This document shows positions 34,573 through 43,999 of a DNA stretch of 64,000 bases, in pieces. The stretch is from NCBI GenBank assembly GCA_024639005.1, contig JAHEJD010000007.1, forward strand, positions 1 through 64,000, read 5' to 3'. This stretch comes from Chromatiaceae bacterium (GTDB lineage Bacteria; Pseudomonadota; Gammaproteobacteria; Chromatiales; Chromatiaceae). The position numbers were made by a program, and so were the translations under genes. The notes beneath the pieces were generated by a model. It saw only the letters and a program-made list of their open reading frames with translations. It ran no database searches and was not told the DNA's origin. Position 1 is the stretch's first letter; each line of letters starts with the position of its first letter.

Positions 34573-35835
34573 ATGGCCGAGCCCCTGTACAACGTGATCC
34601 ATGGCCTCCTCGGTCTCGCCACGTTCGTGACGCTGGCCTGGCTACTAAGCGAAGACCGTCGCGCAGTGCGACCCCGATTGATCCTGGCGGGATTGACACT
34701 GCAGATCGTATTGGCGCTGGCACTGTTGGGCCTGCCGCCGGTCAAGACGCTGTTCGTCGCGCTCAATGACGCCGTCCTGGCCCTGCAGCAGGCCACCGAG
34801 TCCGGGACCGGCTTTGTCTTCGGCTACCTCGGCGGTGGCGATCCACCCTTCGAGACCCGCTATCCCCAGAACGGTTTCATTCTCGCCTTCCGCGCCCTAC
34901 CGTTGCTGCTGGTCATCGGCGCGCTGTCCGCACTGCTGTTCCATTGGCGGGTCCTCCCGCTGCTGGTCAGGGGATTTGCCTGGGTTTTGCGCAAGACCTT
35001 GGGCCTGGGTGGGCCCCTGGGGCTGGGTGCGGCGGCCAACGTCTTCGTCGGCATGACCGAAGCACCGCTTTTGATAAGGCCCTATCTCAATGCCATGTCG
35101 CGCAGCGCCCTATTCGCGCTGATGACCTGCGGCATGGCCACGATCGCCGGTACCGTCATGGTACTGTATGCCAGCGTGCTGGCCGGCGTCATCGACGACG
35201 CCATAGGCCACATACTGACGGCGTCGATTATCTCGGTGCCGGCCGCACTGATGATCGCGAACATCCTGATACCGTCGCGCGAGGAGACCGAAGCCGACGA
35301 TGCCGTCGAGTTACACGGTCAATATCGGAGCTCAGTCGAGGCGGTCACGCGGGGCACCGTCGACGCCATTCCGCTGTTCATGAACATTGTCGCTATGCTG
35401 GTCGTCTTCGTTGCGCTCGTCACGATCGCCAACCAGCTGCTCGGACTGCTGCCTGACATCGACGACGCCCCACTGACACTGCAGCGCCTGTTGGGCTGGC
35501 TGATGGCGCCGGTAGTCTGGCTCATTGGCATCCCATGGAGCGAGGCGCAGGTTGCGGGCTCCCTGATGGGCATCAAGACCATTCTCAACGAGCTGCTCGC
35601 CTATCTGGAACTCGCCGCCGTGCCGGAGACCGCACTCAGCGATCGCAGCCGGCTCATTATGACCTACGCCCTGTGCGGATTCGCCAACCTCGGAAGCCTC
35701 GGCATCATGCTCGGCGGACTCGGCGCCATGGCCCCGGAGCGCCGCGCCGAGATCGCAGCGCTCGGGATGCGATCCATCCTCGCCGGCACGCTGGCCACGC
35801 TGATGACGGGCGCCGTCGTCGGCATGTTTGTCTAG
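34573..35835 (+). CDS. concentrative nucleoside transporter (CNT/NupC family)
   Basis: A 420-residue membrane protein. Conserved CNT blocks are visible: GAAANVFVGMTEAPLLIRPY (the nucleoside and Na+/H+ site hairpin), LFALMTCGMATIAGTVMVLY (gate domain), and near the end YALCGFANLGSLGIMLGGLG and RSILAGTLATLMTGAVVGMF. It would import nucleosides with H+ or Na+. Its location just after the gene for an exported coiled-coil protein is unusual. The salvaged nucleosides could feed the AMP phosphorylase or PRPP synthetase pair at 21-23.5 kb, but the two sets are far apart. The start at 34573 is used; it ends 8 bases from the convergent frdB stop. Confidence 0.9.
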   Translation: MAEPLYNVIHGLLGLATFVTLAWLLSEDRRAVRPRLILAGLTLQIVLALALLGLPPVKTLFVALNDAVLALQQATESGTGFVFGYLGGGDPPFETRYPQNGFILAFRALPLLLVIGALSALLFHWRVLPLLVRGFAWVLRKTLGLGGPLGLGAAANVFVGMTEAPLLIRPYLNAMSRSALFALMTCGMATIAGTVMVLYASVLAGVIDDAIGHILTASIISVPAALMIANILIPSREETEADDAVELHGQYRSSVEAVTRGTVDAIPLFMNIVAMLVVFVALVTIANQLLGLLPDIDDAPLTLQRLLGWLMAPVVWLIGIPWSEAQVAGSLMGIKTILNELLAYLELAAVPETALSDRSRLIMTYALCGFANLGSLGIMLGGLGAMAPERRAEIAALGMRSILAGTLATLMTGAVVGMFV

Positions 35836-35842
35836 CAGCAGG

Positions 35843-36592
35843 CTACCGCTCGAGCGCGCTGCGCAGCATCTTGCGGCGCAGAAAAGCAATCTGCGTCTGC
35901 AGAGAGAGCGACTTCGGGCAGACATCATGGCAGCCCAGCAGCGACAGGCAACCGAACACGCCGTCGTCGTCGCCCACCAGTTGATAGAGGTCCTGGTCGC
36001 TGCGTTCATCTCGGGGATCGAGCCTGAACCGGGCGATCTGGTTCATACCCACCGCACCGATAAAGTCCTCACGCATGCGTACGGTGCCGCAGCCGGCGAT
36101 GCAGCAGCCGCACTCGATACAGCGCTCGAGCTCGTAGATCTGCTCCGCCAGTTCCGGCTCCATGACCTCCTCCATAGCCTCGAGATCCTCGGCCGCCTGG
36201 CTGTGCACCCACGCCTCCAGTCGTTCGCTCATCGCCCGCATCCACCTGCCGGTATTGACCGACAGGTCACCGATCAGCTCGAACACCGGCAACGGCGCCA
36301 GGCTGATATCCGCCGGGAGATCCCGCGTCAGAGTGCGACAGGCCAGCCCCGGCCGACCGTTGATCAGCATGCCACAGCTACCGCAGATACCGGCGCGGCA
36401 GACGAAATCGAACTGCAGCGACGGCGCCTGGGTCTCGCGGATCTCGGTGAGCGCCAGATACAGGGTCATACCGTCGGCCTCTTCCAGCACGAAGCGCTGT
36501 ACCGCTGGCCGGCTCGCGGGATCCTGCGGGTTATAGCGCAGTATGTTGAAGCTGAGACGTCGCGCACTGCGTTGCTCGGCTGTCGTATCCAT
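35843..36592 (-). CDS. frdB: succinate dehydrogenase/fumarate reductase iron-sulfur subunit
   Basis: A 249-residue iron-sulfur subunit. The 2Fe-2S cluster motif is CRAGICGSCGMLING in the N-terminal ferredoxin domain. The 4Fe-4S motif is CIECGCCIAGC, and the 3Fe-4S region includes CLSLLGCHDVCPKSL. The length and motif order match FrdB/SdhB. The start ATG at 36592 overlaps the stop of frdA in TGATG, so translation is coupled. The subunit carries electrons between the FAD of FrdA and the haems or quinone of the membrane subunit. It is last in a frdCAB operon. Confidence 0.92.
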   Translation of the reverse strand: MDTTAEQRSARRLSFNILRYNPQDPASRPAVQRFVLEEADGMTLYLALTEIRETQAPSLQFDFVCRAGICGSCGMLINGRPGLACRTLTRDLPADISLAPLPVFELIGDLSVNTGRWMRAMSERLEAWVHSQAAEDLEAMEEVMEPELAEQIYELERCIECGCCIAGCGTVRMREDFIGAVGMNQIARFRLDPRDERSDQDLYQLVGDDDGVFGCLSLLGCHDVCPKSLSLQTQIAFLRRKMLRSALER

Positions 36593-38571
36593 CAGTCCGT
36601 CTCCCCAAGCCGAGCGTTATGGCCGCGCAACTGCGCCGGCAGCAGGTGCCGAAAGGACATGATCGCCGCCTCGCGCTCTTCGCGCCCGGTGGACGCCAGT
36701 CGCTGGCGAATGTCCTCGATTTCCTGTGACCGAATCGCGGTCTGCGGGTGCTCGATGTGATCTTCTGGACCGTAGCCGCGCCAGCCCGGCGGCATCTCCA
36801 TCTTCATCACATCGAGTGCCTCGTAGTCGAGGCTCGGCAGACCGTCATCCGGGTCTACCCAGGTAGCCAGCGTGCGCCGCAACCAATTTTTGTCGTCGCG
36901 CCGCGGATGGTCCTGTCGATAGTGGGCACCGCGGCTCTCGGTGCGCTGCAGGGCGCCGTAGGCAACGCACAAGGCCAGCTTCAGCATGCGCCCAGCACGG
37001 TACGCCGCCACCAGTTCCGGGTTGGCGGCACGCGTCTTCTCTTCTATCCCGATGTCTCGGCTCCTGACCAGCAGGGTCTGCAGTTCATCCACCGCCCGCT
37101 GCAGATCCTCGCCGTTGCGGAAGATGCCAACCCTGTCGGTCATGATGTCCTTCATCCGGTTGCTCAGATCAATCGCCCGTTCCTTGCCCTGCGATTTGAC
37201 CAGCGCATCGAGCGCGGCATCTTCGCGCTGCCAGAATTCGCCGATCAATCCGCTCGAGATGTCGATACCGTTAGCGGGATCGTCGCAATAGTCCGCCACA
37301 TATTCGCCGACGATCATGCCCGCCACCACGGTCTCGGCCACCGAGTTGCCGCCCAGCCGGTTGAATCCATGCATATCCCAGCAAGCGGCTTCACCGCAGG
37401 CGAACAGGCCACGCAGGGTCGGACTCTCGCCACGGTGGTCGGTACGCACGCCGCCCATGGAATAGTGCTGTGCAGGGCGTACCGGGATGAGTTCCCTGGT
37501 CGGGTCTATGCCGAGGAAATATTGGCAGATCTCCTTGACCTCGCGCAGATTCTTATTGATGTGCGCTTCGCCCAACAGCGTGATGTCCAGCCAGACATGT
37601 TCGCCATAGTGGGACTCGACGCCATGACCCTTGGCGATGTGTTCCTCCATGCGTCGCGATACCACATCGCGCGAGGCGAGTTCCTTCTTTTCCGGTTCAT
37701 AATCCGGCATGAAGCGGTGACGCTGTGCATCGAGCAACACCCCCCCGTCGCCTCTACAGCCTTCGGTCACCAGGATCGCTGCCGGAAAGATGCCGGTCGG
37801 GTGGAACTGTATCGCCTCCATATTGCCCAGACTGGCGATACCGGTCTCGAGCGCGATCGCCGCACCCATGCCTTCGTTGATCACCGCATTGGTAGACACA
37901 CGATAGAGGCGCCCAAAGCCGCCCGTGGCGATCACGGTGGCCTTCGCGACATAGGCGACGAGTTCACCGGTGATGAGATTGCGTGCGATGGCTCCGAAGC
38001 ATTTTCCGCCGTCGTGCATCAGCGACATGGCCTCCATGCGCTCATGCACCGGTATCTGATGCGCGATGGCCTGGTTGCTGACCGCGTACAGCATCGAGTG
38101 CCCGGTGCCATCGGAGACGTAGGATGTGCGCCACTTCTTCGTACCACCGAAGTTGCGCGCCGTGATCAAGCCGTGCGCCTCGTCGCGTTCACAGATGGTC
38201 TTTTTCTGACCACTGATCACCACGTGGCGCTCGCCGCGCTGGACGCGATTCCAGGGTACGCCCCAGTTAGCCAGTTCACGCACGGCCTTGGGGGCGGTCT
38301 CGACAAACATCCTTACCACCTCCTGATCTGCGCCCCAGTCGCTGCCCTTGATGGTATCGGCGAAGTGCACGTCCTCATTGTCGCCTTCGCCCAGGATGGT
38401 GTTCGCCAGACTGGCCTGCATACCGCCCTGCGCCGCGGCGGAGTGCGAGCGCTTGGCCGGGACCAGACTCAACACCACCACCTCATGACCGCGCCGCCGC
38501 GCACCGATGGCCGCGCGCTGTCCGGCCAGACCGCCGCCGATAACGAGGACGTCCGTGTATACGACCTTTAT
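36592..38571 (-). CDS. frdA: succinate dehydrogenase/fumarate reductase flavoprotein, ATA start inferred
   Basis: A 659-residue flavoprotein if translation starts at an ATA at 38571. From there it reads [20 protein letters not shown] with the FAD-binding GxGxxG, and [12 protein letters not shown] with the FAD-linking histidine at residue 43, the number known for the Wolinella succinogenes enzyme. Later the substrate and catalytic blocks are [18 protein letters not shown] and [16 protein letters not shown]. No ATG, GTG or TTG lies in frame between the membrane-subunit stop and the conserved glycine motif; the first GTG would remove about 30 residues including the GxGxxG. GAGGG lies seven bases before the ATA. 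The codon overlaps the upstream stop as ATAA. The product interconverts succinate and fumarate in complex with FrdB and FrdC. Confidence 0.88.
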   Translation of the reverse strand: MKVVYTDVLVIGGGLAGQRAAIGARRRGHEVVVLSLVPAKRSHSAAAQGGMQASLANTILGEGDNEDVHFADTIKGSDWGADQEVVRMFVETAPKAVRELANWGVPWNRVQRGERHVVISGQKKTICERDEAHGLITARNFGGTKKWRTSYVSDGTGHSMLYAVSNQAIAHQIPVHERMEAMSLMHDGGKCFGAIARNLITGELVAYVAKATVIATGGFGRLYRVSTNAVINEGMGAAIALETGIASLGNMEAIQFHPTGIFPAAILVTEGCRGDGGVLLDAQRHRFMPDYEPEKKELASRDVVSRRMEEHIAKGHGVESHYGEHVWLDITLLGEAHINKNLREVKEICQYFLGIDPTRELIPVRPAQHYSMGGVRTDHRGESPTLRGLFACGEAACWDMHGFNRLGGNSVAETVVAGMIVGEYVADYCDDPANGIDISSGLIGEFWQREDAALDALVKSQGKERAIDLSNRMKDIMTDRVGIFRNGEDLQRAVDELQTLLVRSRDIGIEEKTRAANPELVAAYRAGRMLKLALCVAYGALQRTESRGAHYRQDHPRRDDKNWLRRTLATWVDPDDGLPSLDYEALDVMKMEMPPGWRGYGPEDHIEHPQTAIRSQEIEDIRQRLASTGREEREAAIMSFRHLLPAQLRGHNARLGETD

Positions 38572-39395
38572 GACGGCACCCTCGCGAGAGCACCGATCGC
38601 GGCCGATCCCGGCACGTTCGGACGCAGCGGCGCTGGCGACTGCAGCAGGCTGGGCTGGTAGCGCTCACCCGCGCGATCCCGGTGCTCGAAGCCTATCTTC
38701 ATGTAGGCCGCCAACGAGAGCAGCCCCAACAGAAGAAACACGCCGGTGATGATCCACTTGGCACGCAGCAGGTTGCGCCTGCCGGTGGCCGCGTCACTTC
38801 CCTGCAGCCATCCCCATTTGACGGCGAGCCGATAGAGGCCGATTCCCCCGTGCAGCTCCACCGCCAACAGCAACAACAGATACACCGGCCACATGCCGCC
38901 CCAGACGCGGTCGGCAGAGGCATAGGGACCGATCTCGCCGGGGTTGACCAGCATCGAGAACAGGTGTGCCGAAGCCAGAAAGAACATCGCGAATCCGGTA
39001 TATACCTGGATGAACCAGAGGCTGGTGTCGCTGTGCTGCATGCGCGATTTATGCACCAGCAACTTCCTGTACTGGCGATAACTGGCGGGGAACTTTCGCA
39101 TCGCCAACGCCGCATGCAGTACAAATAGGCAGATCACCAGAAAAATCACCACAGCGACAATCCAGGGCTGGGATGTACCAAACAGGTAGTAACCCTCGAA
39201 CATCTTGGTGACGCTGTACATCGCATCCTTGCTGATGAGAATCGATGACACAAACAGCATGTGGCCCCACATGAACAGGGCCAACAGCAATCCGCTGACG
39301 CTCTGCGTGACGTCGAGCAGGGCGGGAAGTCGGCTCTTGGCTGCGATTTCGTCGAGCCCGGAATGGGCGATCAGTGCATCTTCGGGTTTCATCAT
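38568..39395 (-). CDS. frdC: dihaem cytochrome b membrane subunit of succinate dehydrogenase/fumarate reductase
   Basis: A 275-residue membrane subunit with five helices. The four haem-ligand histidines of the Wolinella-type (type B) quinol:fumarate reductase appear in the expected places: H45 in FMWGHMLF, H94 in [10 protein letters not shown]144 in ASAHLFSM and H182 in VELHGGIGL. Glutamate 180, part of the transmembrane proton pathway in that enzyme, is also present in AVELHG. The gene order C-A-B is that of Wolinella-type operons. Two ATGs at 39395 and 39392 are possible. A charged tail of about 50 residues follows the last helix. Its TAA stop overlaps the presumed ATA start of frdA. The direction in vivo, succinate oxidation or fumarate reduction, cannot be told. 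Confidence 0.9.
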   Translation of the reverse strand: MMKPEDALIAHSGLDEIAAKSRLPALLDVTQSVSGLLLALFMWGHMLFVSSILISKDAMYSVTKMFEGYYLFGTSQPWIVAVVIFLVICLFVLHAALAMRKFPASYRQYRKLLVHKSRMQHSDTSLWFIQVYTGFAMFFLASAHLFSMLVNPGEIGPYASADRVWGGMWPVYLLLLLAVELHGGIGLYRLAVKWGWLQGSDAATGRRNLLRAKWIITGVFLLLGLLSLAAYMKIGFEHRDRAGERYQPSLLQSPAPLRPNVPGSAAIGALARVPS

Positions 39396-39608
39396 CCACC
39401 AGTTTAGCTGCTAGCGGCCAGATGGCGAAGCCAGATGCCCGTTTGGATTATCTCGGCGATGGCGTCGCCGCCGCCCTGCCACCCATGTCCTGCGTATGCG
39501 GCGAGGATGTCCATGGGGAGCTTATCGACGCCCTGCGGTCCAACCTCCGCGCTGAAAAACGATGAGGCCCCGAGGCCGAACCCGGCACCGGTCGGCGCAG
39601 CCGCGTCC

Positions 39609-40319
39609 CTAAGGTGCTCGGTTCAATCCGGCCAGCAATGCCTTCAGCGTTCGCGAACGAAACTCGCGTCGGTACAGTACGGCGACCACCCAGGTGGTCA
39701 TGAGTATGAACAACACCGGGTGCACGAACCAGGTCAGTAGCGCGATACTGAAATAATAAGCACGCAGGCCCAGATTGAAATTGTAGATCGCCAGCCAGAC
39801 GACCCGCGACAGGGCCTCGCCGTGGCGCTGTAGCGCCTCTTCGTCACGAGAGGCCTGGTCAGCGAGCGGCGCGCTGCCGACCAGGATCGAGGCAAAGCCC
39901 CATTGCCGCATGCACCAGGTGAAGGTGAAGAATGCATAGGCGAAGATCAACAACATCAGCAGAATCCCCAGCTCCCAGACCTGCCGGCTGATGTGTTGCA
40001 CAAACGGGAGATCAGAGAGGAAGGTGATGGCCTTGTCGGTGGACCCTGTCGCAGTCACCAGGCCGGCAATGACCAGCAGGCTGCTGGAGGCGAAAAAGGT
40101 CGCGTTGCGCTCGATATTGGCGATGACCGACGTGTCGACTATGCGCAGGTCGCGTTGGTAAAGCACTTCGATCCATTGCTCGATATTCGAGTGCAGGGCA
40201 TCCTGTAGCCGATGGTGCTTTGCGGAGCGGAAGCCTGAGAAAAACGTATAGCCGATCCAGCAGGCCGCGAACCAGGCGAGCGATATCCAGTCCAGCAATG
40301 TGAAATCAATTTTGAGCAT
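39609..40319 (-). CDS. DUF599 membrane protein
   Basis: A 236-residue inner-membrane protein with four helices, at about residues 9-30, 70-92, 116-138 and 196-220. The N-terminal part LDWISLAWFAACWIGYTFF and the block VDTSVIANIERNATFFASSS are typical of DUF599, as is GLRAYYFSIALLTWFVHPVL near the C-terminus. The function of the family is unknown. The ATG at 40319 is preferred to an upstream ATG at 40391 because the conserved part starts there. It lies on the minus strand between the frd operon and the divergent Rieske-glutamate-synthase-like gene. Confidence 0.8.
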   Translation of the reverse strand: MLKIDFTLLDWISLAWFAACWIGYTFFSGFRSAKHHRLQDALHSNIEQWIEVLYQRDLRIVDTSVIANIERNATFFASSSLLVIAGLVTATGSTDKAITFLSDLPFVQHISRQVWELGILLMLLIFAYAFFTFTWCMRQWGFASILVGSAPLADQASRDEEALQRHGEALSRVVWLAIYNFNLGLRAYYFSIALLTWFVHPVLFILMTTWVVAVLYRREFRSRTLKALLAGLNRAP

Positions 40320-40601
40320 CCAGCTTACTGGTTGAGGTAAGAGATAGACAGCATGGTGTTTGGTCTGTTTTTCCGGCGGATATGCTGGCACAAAGTGCGG
40401 CCGTCGTCGCGTCGTTGATCGGCAGCGGATGCTCCGACAGTATCATAGAGTCCGATAGCACAGCGTATCGCACCGTCTCCGCCAGGATCAGATCGAGCCG
40501 CTGCACAGACTGCCACTATCGACTACCTTTGGCAGGAGTAATAACCTGTCGCTGCGCGTCTGCGGTGAGCGCCTACCCTTAGACACGGCTAAGAGTTTTT
40601 T

Positions 40602-42215
40602 ATGCAAAAAATCGCCATTGCAGCGTGGACCGACCTGGAGCCGCTGAAACCCGCCTACGCCCTGGTTGCCGATGTCGACCTGGTCATTGTCCGCTGGGCG
40701 CAGGGCGAAAATGTATCGGTCCTCTATGGTCGTTGTGCCCACCGCGGCGCGCTGATGGCGGACGGCCACGTCGAGGGCGGCAATATCATCTGTGGCGTGC
40801 ACGACTGGGACTATTGTTTCAAGTCCGGCATCAGCTCCTACAATCCGGCGGAGCGCCTGCATCGTTTCAAGGCCTGGGTCGAAGACGCTCAGGTGTGGGT
40901 CGATGAGGAAGAAATCCGTGCCTGGGCAGTGGAGAATCCGCAGCCCTATGAACGGGAGGCCTATCAGGGCCGCTATAAGGATCTACACGGCGGACCCGAA
41001 GAACCGCACTACCAGTACATCCAACATCTCGCCGAGCATGGCCTGTCGAAGGTCGGTCACCATGGTCGCGTCAGCGCCATGGGTGTGCCCCGTGACGTCC
41101 TGCCGAAGTGGGACGACATCCAGATTCTTACCGCACAGTTGCACAAGGTGCCGCTGCTGGATGATCACCCCGTCGGTACCGAGGTTGTGATTGGACCGAA
41201 TGCAGCGAAACCGCTGGTGCTCGAGATGCCGCTGTTCGTTTCCGACATGAGCTTTGGCGCGCTGTCGGAAGAGGCCAAGACCGCATTGGCGATGGGCGCC
41301 GAGATGGCGGGTACCGGGATCTGCTCCGGCGAGGGCGGCATGCTGCCGGAAGAACAGGCGGCCAACTCGCGTTACTTCTACGAGTTGGCGTCCGGGCGCT
41401 TTGGTTATTCGATGAGCAAGGTACAGCAGTCACAGGCCTTCCATTTCAAATGCGGCCAGGGTGCGAAGACCGGCACGGGTGGCCACCTGCCCGGCATCAA
41501 GGTGAAGGGCAAGATTGCACAGGTACGCGGGCTGTCTGAAGGTGAGCCGGCCGTCTCACCGTCCCGCTTCCCGGACTGGGAACATATCGAAGACTATCGC
41601 CGCTTTGCGGCCGAGGTGCGCGAGGCCACCGGGGGTATACCGATCGGTGTGAAGCTGTCTGCCCAACATATCGAGCGGGATATCGTCGCGGCGCTGCAGA
41701 TCGGCGTCGACTACATCATTCTCGACGGCCGTGGCGGCGGTACTGGCGCGGCACCGCTGATCTTCCGCGACAATATCTCGGTGCCGACGATCCCGGCGCT
41801 GGGACGTGCGCGTCGATTCCTCGGTAAACAGGGACGCAGCGATGTGACCCTGGTGATAACCGGCGGCCTGCGCCTGCCGGCCGACTTCATCAAGGCGATG
41901 GCGCTGGGCGCCGACGCCGTCGCGGTATCCAATGCGGCATTGCAGGCGATCGGCTGTCTCGGTATGCGCGCCTGTCATACCAACAACTGCCCGGTCGGCA
42001 TTGCTACTCAGCAGCCGCACCTGCGGCAGCGCTTAGAGATTCAGAAAGGCGCCGAGCAGTTGAATAATTTCTTCCGCGCGTCCACCGATCTGATGAAGGT
42101 AATGGCGCGCGCCTGCGGTCACGAACACCTCAACCAGTTCTGTATCGATGACCTGGCCACCTGGGATCGTGATATGGCGCACCTCTCGGGTGTCACCTAC
42201 GGCGGTGTATCTTAA
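40602..42215 (+). CDS. Rieske domain fused to glutamate-synthase-family FMN protein
   Basis: A 537-residue protein. Residues 1 to about 110 form a Rieske [2Fe-2S] domain with ligands C45-x-H47 (CAHRGAL) and C64-xx-H67 (CGVHDWDY). The rest is the FMN-binding glutamate-synthase barrel, with FVSDMSFGALSEEAKTALAM, GICSGEGGMLPEEQ, FKCGQGAKTGTGGHLPG, ILDGRGGGTGAAPLIF and the cluster CHTNNCPVGIATQQP (3Fe-4S ligand region). There is no glutaminase domain. Electron flow between Rieske, 3Fe-4S and FMN centres is likely, but the reaction is unknown. The membrane-anchored paralog at 11191 lacks the Rieske part. The start ATG at 40602 has AAGAG seven bases upstream. It is divergent from DUF599. Confidence 0.88.
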   Translation: MQKIAIAAWTDLEPLKPAYALVADVDLVIVRWAQGENVSVLYGRCAHRGALMADGHVEGGNIICGVHDWDYCFKSGISSYNPAERLHRFKAWVEDAQVWVDEEEIRAWAVENPQPYEREAYQGRYKDLHGGPEEPHYQYIQHLAEHGLSKVGHHGRVSAMGVPRDVLPKWDDIQILTAQLHKVPLLDDHPVGTEVVIGPNAAKPLVLEMPLFVSDMSFGALSEEAKTALAMGAEMAGTGICSGEGGMLPEEQAANSRYFYELASGRFGYSMSKVQQSQAFHFKCGQGAKTGTGGHLPGIKVKGKIAQVRGLSEGEPAVSPSRFPDWEHIEDYRRFAAEVREATGGIPIGVKLSAQHIERDIVAALQIGVDYIILDGRGGGTGAAPLIFRDNISVPTIPALGRARRFLGKQGRSDVTLVITGGLRLPADFIKAMALGADAVAVSNAALQAIGCLGMRACHTNNCPVGIATQQPHLRQRLEIQKGAEQLNNFFRASTDLMKVMARACGHEHLNQFCIDDLATWDRDMAHLSGVTYGGVS

Positions 42216-42316
42216 AGATCGGCCGCAGCGATGGCCCGCGCACCCTTATCCTGGTCAGGGTTTGCGCCCAGGAGGCAGATGCGACAGCGTGGCGCCGAGA
42301 AAAGAAAGGTCGCCCG

Positions 42317-42418
42317 GTGTACGAGAGTCTTGCCCTGATCGCTGGTTTCGCGCTGCTCCATAGCATTTTCTCCGGCGGCATCGACCGGACATTGAGTCTG
42401 ACCCCATGGGTTCCGTGA
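42317..42418 (+). pseudogene. N-terminal remnant of a CPA1-like cation/proton antiporter
   Basis: A GTG at 42317 preceded by AAAGG opens a 33-codon frame starting YESLALIAGFALLHSIFSGG and IDRT. This closely resembles the first helix of CPA1 sodium/proton antiporters (xYESLxLIAxFxxLYSxxSGxLERT). After about 26 residues the similarity ends inside a tandem 17-base repeat and the frame stops at once. The remaining several hundred residues are absent. Most likely an antiporter gene was truncated by a deletion. The match is short, so the family call is moderate. Confidence 0.45.
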
Positions 42419-42432
42419 CCCCATGGTTTCCG
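42399..42432. repeat. 17-bp tandem repeat, two copies
   Basis: TGACCCCATGGGTTCCG at 42399-42415 is followed directly by TGACCCCATGGTTTCCG at 42416-42432, differing by one base. The copies lie exactly where the antiporter-like reading frame is cut off. AGTCT before and AGACT after the pair form a short flanking inverted repeat. It may mark a recombination or insertion scar. Confidence 0.7.
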
Positions 42433-42536
42433 AGACTGACTGAAGCGGCCTATAATCCGCCCGGATGTTACTTGACTGATCAGTGGCATATCGACGCCGT
42501 TCACGTCTACCTCAACCCTACCCACGGAAACCAATC

Positions 42537-43940
42537 ATGCGATTCGCGACAAATCTTGCCGCCGTTTTAGTGGCCCTGTTCTTCATGGCGAGCTTCGGCT
42601 GGGCAACGGACACAGCCAATGCAAACGAGCCAATCGTTCCTCAAGCGATAGTGGCCCCGGACATTGTGGTTGACGAACTCGCCCTGCGCCTGACGCCGCT
42701 CACCGTCGCCGAGCTGGCCGCTGCAGCGGAGGCCTGGCGCGATATCGTGAAGGCCAAGACCGAAGAACTGGTCTCCGCGCAGATCGCGGCGAACGAGGCA
42801 AAAGACGATAAAAACGACGCCGTCGAGCAGCAGGCACGGCAGCAGCTCACCGAGCTGGCCGAGGCGCGCGGCGCGCTGTTTGACCGCTATTCGACAGTGG
42901 TGAGCAGCTGGGAGAAAAAGGGCGGCAACGAAGAGGCGATCGCGGAGTTCCGCGCCTACCGTAACTCCATCATCGTCGAAGAGACGCGCACCGCCGATTT
43001 TGAGACCCTGATGGCCCGCGCGCTTGCCTGGTCCACCGACGAGGACGGAGGGGTCGCACTGGCCATCAACATCGCTGTAATCCTCGCCTCGCTGTTCGGC
43101 CTGCTCTTCGTCGCGCGGATCATCCGGCGCGTGACGCGCAAATATATCGTCCGTGTGCCGAACCTGTCGAAACTGCTGCAGGTCTTCCTCGTCGGCTTGA
43201 CCTACTGGATCGTGCTGGCCTTCGGACTGATGATCGTGCTGTCGGGGCTCGGTGTCGATATCTCACCGGTATTCGCACTGGTTGGCGGCGCCTCGTTCAT
43301 CCTGGCCTTCGCGTTCCAGGACACGCTGGGCAACCTCGCCAGTGGGCTGATGATCATGATCAACCGGCCGTTCGACGAGGGCCACTACGTAGACATCGGC
43401 GGTGTCGCGGGAACCGTGAAGTCGGTGAGCATCGTCGCCACCACCGTCACCACACCCGACAACCAGGTGATCGTCATCCCTAACAAGAACGTCTGGGGCA
43501 ACGTCATCACCAATGTCACGACGAGCGAGACACGGCGAGTGGACCTCACCTTTGGCATTGGCTACGACGATGACATCGAGACCGCGCAGCGTGTGCTCGA
43601 GGAGGTCGTATCGGCGCATCCGCTGGTGCTGAAGGATCCAGCGCCGGTCATCCGCGTCGGGACACTCGGTGCGAGCTCCGTCGACTTCATCGTCCGGCCG
43701 TGGGCCAAGACAGTCGACTACTGGTCGGTATATTGGGACCTGACACGCCAGGTAAAGGAGGCGTTTGACGCCGCCGGCGTGTCTATCCCGTACCCGCAAC
43801 AGGATCTGCATATCAAGGGCTTGGCCGCGAGCGCGACCCACGTCGAGTCGCAGCAAGCCACGCCGAACGCACCATCCTCGACGCCCAAACCCGAGACGCC
43901 ACGTGATGCGGCATCGGCGATGGCGCAGGGCGATGGCTGA
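42537..43940 (+). CDS. MscS-family mechanosensitive channel
   Basis: A 467-residue protein with a signal peptide (cleavage near SFGWA-TDTANA), a periplasmic helical region of about 120 residues, and then the MscS core. The last membrane helix and beta domain read LVGGASFILAFAFQDTLGNL, then ASGLMIMINRPFDEGHYVDI and VTTPDNQVIVIPNKNVWGNV. It is longer than E. coli MscS because of the added periplasmic part. It would open under membrane tension to release solutes during hypo-osmotic shock. The ATG at 42537 has GGAA eight bases upstream. The C-terminal tail of about 35 residues is proline- and serine-rich. Confidence 0.92.
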   Translation: MRFATNLAAVLVALFFMASFGWATDTANANEPIVPQAIVAPDIVVDELALRLTPLTVAELAAAAEAWRDIVKAKTEELVSAQIAANEAKDDKNDAVEQQARQQLTELAEARGALFDRYSTVVSSWEKKGGNEEAIAEFRAYRNSIIVEETRTADFETLMARALAWSTDEDGGVALAINIAVILASLFGLLFVARIIRRVTRKYIVRVPNLSKLLQVFLVGLTYWIVLAFGLMIVLSGLGVDISPVFALVGGASFILAFAFQDTLGNLASGLMIMINRPFDEGHYVDIGGVAGTVKSVSIVATTVTTPDNQVIVIPNKNVWGNVITNVTTSETRRVDLTFGIGYDDDIETAQRVLEEVVSAHPLVLKDPAPVIRVGTLGASSVDFIVRPWAKTVDYWSVYWDLTRQVKEAFDAAGVSIPYPQQDLHIKGLAASATHVESQQATPNAPSSTPKPETPRDAASAMAQGDG

Positions 43941-43999
43941 GGCGCTGCCGGCCGCGAGACCGATGAGTATGGAACGACACCGCAGCGGAAGTGATCCCA

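Noticed and set aside
36748-38661. A 637-codon open frame on the plus strand opposite frdA
   Set aside because: It mirrors the GC-rich frdA codons, has no motif and no ribosome binding site; the minus strand has all Frd motifs.
39404-39514. A 36-codon minus-strand frame between frdC and DUF599 genes
   Set aside because: The composition looks protein-like, but it has no ribosome binding site and no recognised family; too weak to report as a gene.
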